Assembly: GCF_000423285.1 (NCBI RefSeq)
Contig: NZ_AUHR01000005.1
Span: 124,001 to 188,000 of the forward strand
Reading direction: 5' to 3'
Origin: Laribacter hongkongensis DSM 14985
GTDB taxonomy: Bacteria; Pseudomonadota; Gammaproteobacteria; Burkholderiales; Aquaspirillaceae
Length of the DNA stretch: 64,000 nucleotides
This document shows positions 57,704 to 64,000 of the stretch, in pieces. Both the position numbers and the translations under genes were made by a program. Every line of letters begins with the position of its first letter. The first letter of the stretch is position 1. The notes under the pieces are model-generated. The model was not told the DNA's origin and searched no databases. It saw only the letters and a list, made by a program, of their open reading frames with translations.

Positions 57704-59002
57704 TCAGCCCGGACCGGAAGACGCCGCAGTACGCGGCCGGATCAGCCAGGCCACCAGCCAGCCACCCGCCAGCATGACGGCAATGGTGATGAACACGCTG
57801 GGTGTCGTCTGCCAGATTTCAAGGCCAAATGCCGCCAGCACTACCAGCATCAGCAGCAACCCGGCGATGATCAGCCACAACGATCCGTTCGTCTGCCGGC
57901 GTAACCGCCAGTGGGCAATCTGCACGGCCACGTAGGTGATCAGATAGGTGGCGCTGGCAGCTTGGGCGATGGCACCCAGGTTGAAAAAAGCCGCCATGAT
58001 GATGGTCGCCACGACAATGCCGCCGACCAGCATGCGGTTGTACGGGCGCTCGCCCTCTTGCAGGCTGGCCGGCAACTGGCCGCAGCGCGCCATGCGTGCC
58101 CCCATCTGTAGCTGGCTGAACAACTGGGCGTTGATGGCCGACGATGTGGACACCATCGCCGTCAGGGCCAGGATCACCACCCCGGCCGGCCCGAACAGCG
58201 GGTGTGCCACCTGTGCCATGGCCGTATCGGCATGCAGTTTCAGCTCGGCGATCGGGACCGTCCCCAGCGCCACCCACGCCAGCCCGACGTAAAACACCGC
58301 CACGATCGATACCGCCAGCAACAGTGCCAGCGGAATGGTGCGCTCGGGGCGTTCGACCGCATCGGCCGCATTGGTGATCTGGCCATAGCCCGAATACGCC
58401 AGGAAAGTCAGCCCGACCGTACCCAGCAGCGTCGTGGGAGAACTGAACCCCAGTGATTCAACCCGGCTGACTTCGGCCTGGGTCAGGCCGTAAACCAGCA
58501 GGATGGCCAGTACCGTCATCTTGATGCCGACCAGCACGATGGCCAGCCGGCCCACCAGTCTTGATCCCGCCAGGTTCACCCACATCAGCAGGATCACGAT
58601 GGCGGCCGCATAGGCCGGAATCCACACGTTGCCCGGTGCCAGCGGGATGATCCGGTGCGCGTACACCCCGAACGTGCGGGCGATCATCGCCGTCGTGGTG
58701 ATCAGGGTCAGCAGGAACAGCAGTGACAGCCAGCCCGTTATTACCGAATTGCCGAAAGCCAGCCGATAGAACTCGTGAATGCCGCCACCGCTCGGATACG
58801 TTGCCGACAGGCGCGCATACGAATAACCCGACAGGGCTGCCACCACGCCGCCAATCACGAAAGCCAGCGGAGCATCGGCCCGGGCGGCGACCGCAGCATG
58901 CCCGAGCAACGCAAAAATGCCGGCACCCACCATGGCACTGATGCCGAGCGAGACCGCGCCGAACAGGCCCATGCGGTGGACTGGCTTAACGGGAATGCTC
59001 AT
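57704..59002 (-). CDS. APC-family amino acid permease
   Basis: A 432-residue permease with twelve predicted helices. The first helix carries SLGISAMVGAGIFALLGHAA, the APC substrate-backbone motif. FLAYSGYGQITNAADAVERPERTIP is the TM6-7 region of the family. Closest in character to broad amino acid transporters of the APA/CAT type. The ATG at 59002 is chosen because the long in-frame upstream part is the shadow of the next gene. It follows the GadC-like gene by 20 bp and is likely co-transcribed. Substrate unknown. Confidence 0.85.
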   Translation of the reverse strand: MSIPVKPVHRMGLFGAVSLGISAMVGAGIFALLGHAAVAARADAPLAFVIGGVVAALSGYSYARLSATYPSGGGIHEFYRLAFGNSVITGWLSLLFLLTLITTTAMIARTFGVYAHRIIPLAPGNVWIPAYAAAIVILLMWVNLAGSRLVGRLAIVLVGIKMTVLAILLVYGLTQAEVSRVESLGFSSPTTLLGTVGLTFLAYSGYGQITNAADAVERPERTIPLALLLAVSIVAVFYVGLAWVALGTVPIAELKLHADTAMAQVAHPLFGPAGVVILALTAMVSTSSAINAQLFSQLQMGARMARCGQLPASLQEGERPYNRMLVGGIVVATIIMAAFFNLGAIAQAASATYLITYVAVQIAHWRLRRQTNGSLWLIIAGLLLMLVVLAAFGLEIWQTTPSVFITIAVMLAGGWLVAWLIRPRTAASSGPG

Positions 59003-59022
59003 GGCGCGGCTCCGGCAAGCAG

Positions 59023-60537
59023 CTACGAAGTGGATGGATGCGGCGTTGTCGGACGCGTCAGCGGGGCACTGTAGGCCTCGGCCTCGGCTGGTGTGATCTC
59101 CTCCCATTCCGGGCGGCGCCAGCGGTAAAACAGGAACGGCGGCAACGCAGCCAGCACCAGCCCGCCAGCCAGCAGGCCAAAGTAGGCCAGCCCGGACAGC
59201 GGCATGGATTCCGCGCGCGGCGGCACGAAACCGATGGCAAATGCAGCCAGCGACGACAGCATGCCGATGACCGACAACGCATGCAGGCAAGGCGCCCGGT
59301 AGCCGCGTGGCAGGTCCGGTTGCAGGCGGCGCAGGCGGATCGCGGCCACGAACATCATGACGTAGAGCACCAGATAGATCTGTGCCGACAGGGTGCTGAG
59401 CATCCAGAAAGCTGCCGACACGTCCGGAATGAAAAAGTACAGCGATGCCAGCGCTGTCACCATGCCGGCCTGTGCCAGCAGTACATGCCGCGGCATGCCG
59501 GCCGGATTGGTGACCTGCCACCAGCGCGGCAAAAGCCCGGCCTTGCCGACAAACAGCATCTCCTCGGCCGGGCCGGCCGACCAGATCAGCACGCCACCCA
59601 GCGCGCCAAACACCAGCAGCAGTGCCATGACGTCGATGGCCGCGTCCCAGCCGAAAGCATGGAAAAACTGGCTGTACGCCTGCATGACCCCGGCCGTCAG
59701 GCTGGTGGCATCTGCCGGCACCACCACGGCGATGGCCAGCGTGGGCGGGATGAAGATCAGCAGGATCAGGCCGATGGCCAGCCCGATGGCCCGTGGCATG
59801 TCGCGCTGCGGGTTGGGCAGGCTCGAGGCATAGAGGGCGTTCATCTCGATGCCGGAGTAGGCGAGAAAGTTGTTGAGGATCAGCACGATGCCGGCAATGG
59901 CACCGGTAAAGAGATGCCAGACGCCAGGGTGGGTCTTGGCATGGCCGCTGAGTGTCTGGCTGCCGGAGCCGAAAATGTCCGGCAGCAGGGCCGACCAGGT
60001 CAGCGGTGCCTGTGACGGATGGCCCTGTGCCAGCCAGATGGCACCCAGCACGACCAGCACCAGCGCCGGAAACAGCGTACCGGCCAGCATGAACAGCGAG
60101 GACAGGCGCGCCAGTTGCTTGACCCCCCGCAATGCCACCAGCGTGACCAGCCAGTAGAGTCCGATGATGACAATGCCGGTATAAATCCCGTTGCCCGCCA
60201 GTGCCGGATTGATGACGAATGCCAGTGAATCGGCTGCAAACGCCAGAATGATCGGCAGCAGCGTACAGACCTGGATCCAGCCGAACCAGCTGGCAAAAAT
60301 GCCGAACGGTTCACCGAATGCCTGCCGGCACCAGCCGTACACGCCACCGCTCCAGGTCGTGCCCAGTTCGGTGGTGACCAGCGCTGCCGGCAGGAAAAAC
60401 AGCAGCGCCGGCAGAAGGTAAAGCATGACGGCACCCAGTCCGTAGAGTGCCATGCCCGGCAGGGCACGGATGCTGGCCACGGCTGCCACCGTCATCAGCG
60501 CGAGCAGAATCCACGACATGCTGCGAGCTTGCGCCAC
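59023..60537 (-). CDS. APC permease, GadC-like (glutamate:GABA antiporter family)
   Basis: A 504-residue permease with twelve helices. It resembles GadC/YjeM: LPALLFFLPAALVTTELGTTWSGGVYGW at TM2-3, LNNFLAYSGIEMNALYASSLPNPQRDMPRA in the TM6-7 region, and SLTAGVMQAYSQFF, close to the SAGVMQ motif of GadC. The C-terminal GadC plug is absent. GTG at 60537 with AGGAG five bases upstream fits best. No glutamate decarboxylase is in the window, so a role in acid resistance is only a possibility. Confidence 0.75.
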   Translation of the reverse strand: MAQARSMSWILLALMTVAAVASIRALPGMALYGLGAVMLYLLPALLFFLPAALVTTELGTTWSGGVYGWCRQAFGEPFGIFASWFGWIQVCTLLPIILAFAADSLAFVINPALAGNGIYTGIVIIGLYWLVTLVALRGVKQLARLSSLFMLAGTLFPALVLVVLGAIWLAQGHPSQAPLTWSALLPDIFGSGSQTLSGHAKTHPGVWHLFTGAIAGIVLILNNFLAYSGIEMNALYASSLPNPQRDMPRAIGLAIGLILLIFIPPTLAIAVVVPADATSLTAGVMQAYSQFFHAFGWDAAIDVMALLLVFGALGGVLIWSAGPAEEMLFVGKAGLLPRWWQVTNPAGMPRHVLLAQAGMVTALASLYFFIPDVSAAFWMLSTLSAQIYLVLYVMMFVAAIRLRRLQPDLPRGYRAPCLHALSVIGMLSSLAAFAIGFVPPRAESMPLSGLAYFGLLAGGLVLAALPPFLFYRWRRPEWEEITPAEAEAYSAPLTRPTTPHPSTS

Positions 60538-60741
60538 AACGACTCCTTGAAATTTGATGAAGCGGAAAACAACGGGTAATTCACATACCCCATTCAAAGG
60601 CTGTAGCCCCGCGATACCGGGCTGTCAACGTCGGAGGCCGCAGACGGCAACCGCAGGCAGGGCTTGCCTGCCCTGCTTGGCAGGCATGGCGGGCAGGACA
60701 TATCCTTTCTGCATCAATCCTTCTTTCAGAGCCGGCCTGCG

Positions 60742-61800
60742 ATGAATCTGTGGCGCTACCTTGCCAAACGCCTGCTGCTGATGGTGCCCACGCTGCTGGG
60801 CATCCTGCTGGTGACGTTCGTGGTGATCCAGTTCGTACCCGGCGGACCGGTGGAGCAGCTGGCGCAGGAATTGCGCCAGTCCGGCGGACAGGGAGAAACC
60901 GTTCAGGCCGCACACGGCCTGTACCGTGCCTCGGGCGGACTCAACGACGAGCGGCTGGCCGAGTTGCGTGCGCTGTACGGGTTTGACCAGCCGGCCTGGA
61001 AGCGTTTTGCCGACATGGTCCGGCGCTATGCCACTTTCGACCTGGGGCAGAGCTTCTATCACCACCAGTCGGTATGGGGGCTGGTGGTGTCCAAGCTGCC
61101 GGTTTCGATGAGCCTCGGACTCTGGACCTTTTTCCTGACCTACCTGATTTCCGTCCCTCTGGGCATCCGCAAGGCCGTGCGAGACGGTTCGGCTTTCGAC
61201 GTGGCCAGCAGCACGCTGCTGCTGGTCGGCTATGCGATTCCCGGTTTCGTGCTCGGGGTGGTGTTGCTGGTGCTGTTCGGCGGCGGCAGCTTTTTCGAGC
61301 TTTTTCCGCTGCGCGGGCTGGTCAGCGACAACTGGGCCGAGCTGTCGTGGCCGGCTCGCATCCTTGACTACCTCTGGCACATGGTGCTGCCGATCACGGC
61401 CTCGGTGGTCGGCAGCCTCGCCGTCACCACCTTGCTGACCAAGAACACCTTTCTGGAACAGATCCGCGCCCAGTACGTGCTGACGGCCCGTGCCAAAGGC
61501 GTGGGCGAAACACGCATCCTGTACCGGCACGTATTCCGCAACGCGATGATCCCGCTGGTTACCGGCTTTCCGGCTGCCTTCATCGGCGCTTTCTTTGCCG
61601 GCAGCCTGCTGATCGAAACACTGTTTTCACTGGACGGGCTGGGGCTGCTGGCATTCGATGCAGTGGTCAAGCGCGACTATCCGGTGGTGATGGGCACGCT
61701 GTACCTGTTTACCCTGATCGGCCTGCTGGCCCGGCTGGCTTCCGATCTTTGCTATGTCTGGGTCGATCCGCGCCTGCGGTTTGACGCAGTTGGCCACTGA
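60742..61800 (+). CDS. yejB: Peptide ABC transporter permease YejB
   Basis: A 352-residue BPD-type permease of the YejABEF peptide/microcin C uptake system. The start MNLWRYLAKRLLLMVPTLLGI, the long periplasmic loop after TM1 (VPGGPVEQLAQELRQSGG) and the EAA loop (LTARAKGVGETRILYRHVFRNAMIPLV) match YejB, as does the end ASDLCYVWVDPRLRFDA. No yejA binding protein precedes it; the upstream gene is divergent. It is followed by a diguanylate cyclase 9 bp later. Confidence 0.93.
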   Translation: MNLWRYLAKRLLLMVPTLLGILLVTFVVIQFVPGGPVEQLAQELRQSGGQGETVQAAHGLYRASGGLNDERLAELRALYGFDQPAWKRFADMVRRYATFDLGQSFYHHQSVWGLVVSKLPVSMSLGLWTFFLTYLISVPLGIRKAVRDGSAFDVASSTLLLVGYAIPGFVLGVVLLVLFGGGSFFELFPLRGLVSDNWAELSWPARILDYLWHMVLPITASVVGSLAVTTLLTKNTFLEQIRAQYVLTARAKGVGETRILYRHVFRNAMIPLVTGFPAAFIGAFFAGSLLIETLFSLDGLGLLAFDAVVKRDYPVVMGTLYLFTLIGLLARLASDLCYVWVDPRLRFDAVGH

Positions 61801-61809
61801 AAGCCCTGC

Positions 61810-62862
61810 ATGAGCCTGACGCTTGACTCCCTGCTGGAACACGCCCTGCGTAACGAAAACCTGCACCGCCGCTATCAGGCGCTCGAACTGTCACTGATCG
61901 GCGCACCGGATTTCGCCGGGTTTCTGGCCGTGCTGCGCGACGAATTGCCCGCAGTGCTGGCTCCGCGCGAAACCCTGCTGGTGGTGGCCGATCCCGATGG
62001 CGACATTGCCACCATCCTGGGGCTGGACGAGACACTGCCGCCCGGACTGGTCCTGCTGCGCGATGCTGGCGCACTGGAACAGGTATTTCCTGCCGGGTGC
62101 CGCGATCCGCTCCTGGGGCGGATCGGCCATGAAGTGCAGATCGGCCTGCCGTGGCAGGGTCCGGTGCTGAGTGCTGCCGTGCTGCCGCTGGTACGCCAGA
62201 ACAGTCTGCTGGGCCTGCTGGCCATCGGCTGCCACGATGCAGCCCACTATGAACCGGGGCAGGGGACGGATTTCCTCGAGCGGTTTGCCGCCATCGTGAC
62301 CCTGTGCCTTGAAAACGTGTTGAACCGCGAACGGCTGAAATGGCTGGGGCTGACCGACCCGCTGACCGGTCTCTACAACCGCCGGTATTTCGAGCAGCGC
62401 TTGCAGGAAGAAGCGCAGCGTACCCGGCGTCATGGCGACCCGCTGGCCTGCCTGATGCTGGATGCCGACCACTTCAAGCGCATCAACGATACTTGGGGTC
62501 ACCAGGCCGGTGACGTGGTGCTGAAGGTGCTGGCCCGACGGGTACGCCAGCAGCTGCGGGGGTGTGACGTGGCGGCACGCATCGGTGGAGAGGAATTTGC
62601 CGTGTTGCTGCCGTCCACGCCCGTGCGTCACGTGCAGCTGGTGGCTGAGCGCATCCGTCTTGCGATTGCCGGCGAGCCGGTGCATGTCTCGCCGGACTGC
62701 GTACTGCAAGTCAGCGTGTCACTGGGGGCCGCCATGCTGGCTCCCGGTGCTGCCGATATCTCGCCCGAGCGCCTGATGGCCCGGGCAGATGCGGCGCTGT
62801 ACCAGGCCAAACGCAACGGGCGCAACCGCACCATGCTGGCGGCCGCCGGAGTGTCCGCATGA
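61810..62862 (+). CDS. Diguanylate cyclase (GAF-like plus GGDEF)
   Basis: A 350-residue cytoplasmic enzyme making c-di-GMP from two GTP. Residues 1-175 form a GAF/DUF484-like sensory domain (ETLLVVADPDGDIATIL; SAAVLPLVRQNSLLGLLAIG). The GGDEF domain begins LTDPLTGLYNRRYF. The active site is GGEEF at 259-263, with metal-binding Asp in MLDADHFKRINDTWGH. An intact product-inhibition site RxxD lies at 250-253. It sits inside the yej operon, overlapping yejE by four bases, so it is translated with the transporter. Confidence 0.94.
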   Translation: MSLTLDSLLEHALRNENLHRRYQALELSLIGAPDFAGFLAVLRDELPAVLAPRETLLVVADPDGDIATILGLDETLPPGLVLLRDAGALEQVFPAGCRDPLLGRIGHEVQIGLPWQGPVLSAAVLPLVRQNSLLGLLAIGCHDAAHYEPGQGTDFLERFAAIVTLCLENVLNRERLKWLGLTDPLTGLYNRRYFEQRLQEEAQRTRRHGDPLACLMLDADHFKRINDTWGHQAGDVVLKVLARRVRQQLRGCDVAARIGGEEFAVLLPSTPVRHVQLVAERIRLAIAGEPVHVSPDCVLQVSVSLGAAMLAPGAADISPERLMARADAALYQAKRNGRNRTMLAAAGVSA

Positions 62863-63902
62863 GCGGGGTGGCGGCCTACCAGTCGCCACGTGTGCGGGCA
62901 TGGCAGCGTTTCCGGGCCCACCGGCGCGGCTGGTGGAGCCTGTGGCTGTTTGGCTGCCTGTTTGCCGTCAGCCTGTTCGCCGAAGTCCTGAGCAACGACC
63001 GCCCGCTGCTGGTGCACTATCAGGGCGACTGGTATTTCCCGCTGCTGGTGGATTATCCGGAAACCACGTTTGGCGGCGACTTTGCCACGCCGGCGGATTA
63101 CCACGATCCGTTCGTGGTGGAAAAACTCACCCGGGACGGCAACTTTGCCCTGTATCCGCCCAATCCGCACCGCTTTGACAGCATCAACTATTACGCTGCC
63201 GACCCGTTTCCTGCGCCACCCGGTCACGACAACTGGCTGGGCACCGATGACCGCGGGCGCGACATTCTGGCGCGCCTCCTGTACGGCTTTCGCCTCAGCG
63301 TGCTGTTTGCCCTCGCCCTGACCGCTGTCGGCACCCTGATCGGTGTGGCCGTCGGGGCCGTACAAGGGTATTTCGGCGGGCGGACCGACCTGTTCCTGCA
63401 ACGCTTTATCGAAATCTGGGGCTCGATGCCCGAGCTGTACCTGCTGATCATTTTTGCGTCGCTGTTCACGCCCAGCCTGTGGCTGCTGCTGGTGTTGCTG
63501 GCACTGTTCGGCTGGATGGGACTGGCTGATTACGTGCGGGCGGAATTCCTGAAAAACCGGCAGATGGAATACGTGCTGGCCGCGCGGGCGCTGGGACTGG
63601 GGCCGCTGGCGATCATGTGGCGGCATGTGCTGCCCAACAGCCTGACGCCGGTGATCACCTTTCTGCCGTTCCGCATTTCCGGCGCCATCCTCGCGCTGAC
63701 TTCGCTGGATTTCCTCGGGCTGGGAGTGCCGCCCGACACGCCAAGCCTTGGCGAGATGCTGGCGCAGGGCAAGGACAACCTGGACGCCTGGTGGATCGGG
63801 CTTGCCACCTTTCTGGTGCTGACCGGTACGCTGACCCTGCTGATCTTCATCGGTGAAGGGCTGCGCGAGGCGCTGGACCCGCGCACGGAGGGACGGGCAT
63901 GA
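62859..63902 (+). CDS. yejE: Peptide ABC transporter permease YejE
   Basis: A 347-residue second permease of the Yej system. After the first helix comes the long YejE-specific periplasmic domain (VDYPETTFGGDFATPADYHDP; PPNPHRFDSINY; HDNWLGTDDRGRDILARLLYGFRLS), then the permease core with EAA loop (LAARALGLGPLAIMWRHVLPNSLTPV). The ATG overlaps the cyclase stop, and its own stop overlaps yejF by four bases. Confidence 0.95.
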   Translation: MSGVAAYQSPRVRAWQRFRAHRRGWWSLWLFGCLFAVSLFAEVLSNDRPLLVHYQGDWYFPLLVDYPETTFGGDFATPADYHDPFVVEKLTRDGNFALYPPNPHRFDSINYYAADPFPAPPGHDNWLGTDDRGRDILARLLYGFRLSVLFALALTAVGTLIGVAVGAVQGYFGGRTDLFLQRFIEIWGSMPELYLLIIFASLFTPSLWLLLVLLALFGWMGLADYVRAEFLKNRQMEYVLAARALGLGPLAIMWRHVLPNSLTPVITFLPFRISGAILALTSLDFLGLGVPPDTPSLGEMLAQGKDNLDAWWIGLATFLVLTGTLTLLIFIGEGLREALDPRTEGRA

Positions 63903-64000
63903 GTGCGCTGTTGCAGATCGAGCGCCTGAGCGTGCGCTTTGGCAGCCACGAAGTCGTGCGCAACCTGAGCCTGACGCTGGCAGCCGGCGAGAAGCTGGCG
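63899..64000 (+). CDS. yejF: Peptide ABC transporter ATPase YejF, N-terminal part
   Basis: The ATG overlaps the yejE stop (ATGA). The visible 34 residues (MSALLQIERLSVRFGSHEVV through LTLAAGEKLA) are the start of an oligopeptide-type ABC ATPase. The gene runs off the right edge before Walker A. Confidence 0.88.
   Translation, partial: MSALLQIERLSVRFGSHEVVRNLSLTLAAGEKLA

Overview
The window is about 62% GC, densely coded and looks like the chromosome of a betaproteobacterium of the Neisseriales (Laribacter/Chromobacterium type). The basis is protein character only: a urease operon with an unusually His-rich UreE, a beta-type RNase E with an Arg-rich then Ala/Pro/Val-rich tail, the Mla operon order and an HdeA homologue. 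I could run no database search, so the taxon is an inference.

Layout. 1-8.65 kb is an acid-survival and urea cluster on the plus strand: the end of ureB, ureC, two fluoride-channel genes, ureEFG, ureD, a urea channel and the S component of a nickel/cobalt ECF transporter (cbiM), facing a periplasmic acid chaperone (hdeA). 8.7-12.5 kb holds a FUSC membrane protein, a serine-type amino acid permease and serB. 12.6-21.7 kb is a minus-strand MSHA/type-II-like pilus assembly operon (ATPases, platform, secretin) with no pilin gene. 21.9-25.7 kb is a complete mlaFEDCBA lipid-transport operon. 25.9-33.5 kb holds housekeeping genes (aminotransferase, SppA, HAD phosphatase, RluC, RNase E).

A tRNA-Asn at 33.6 kb marks the edge of a decayed island reaching to about 38.9 kb. 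It contains a 21-codon integrase stub, an IS3-type transposase fragment and the remains of a type I-F CRISPR-Cas effector operon: csy1 is frameshifted, csy2 is intact, and csy3 and csy4 each carry one in-frame TAG. No cas1 or cas2-3 is present, and a single I-F repeat is left of the array. 38.9-43.8 kb carries an orphan sulfate-binding protein, cbiQO (the energizing module that would complete CbiM, 33 kb away) and a ClC antiporter. 43.9-50.8 kb has a 53-residue membrane protein with its own promoter and terminator, an OprC-like copper receptor, a degenerate LytM (NlpD-like) lipoprotein, a methyltransferase, a LysR/DoxX pair and a YgiD dioxygenase. 50.9-53.4 kb has ettA, a tyrosine-recombinase fragment and, directly beside it, a previously inconspicuous relic of a second CRISPR array (three to four decayed I-E-like repeats at exact 61-bp spacing). 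53.5-64 kb holds an orphan membrane sensor, the selD/selU selenium pair, two APC permeases (one GadC-like) and a yejB-yejE-yejF peptide ABC operon with a diguanylate cyclase gene inserted in it.

How it fits together: urea enters by the channel, nickel enters by CbiM plus CbiQO and is handled by UreE/UreG, and ammonia from urease buffers the cell. HdeA, ClcA and possibly the GadC-like antiporter would support the same acid tolerance. The most notable finding is that the window holds the ghosts of two different CRISPR-Cas systems, each lying next to integrase debris.
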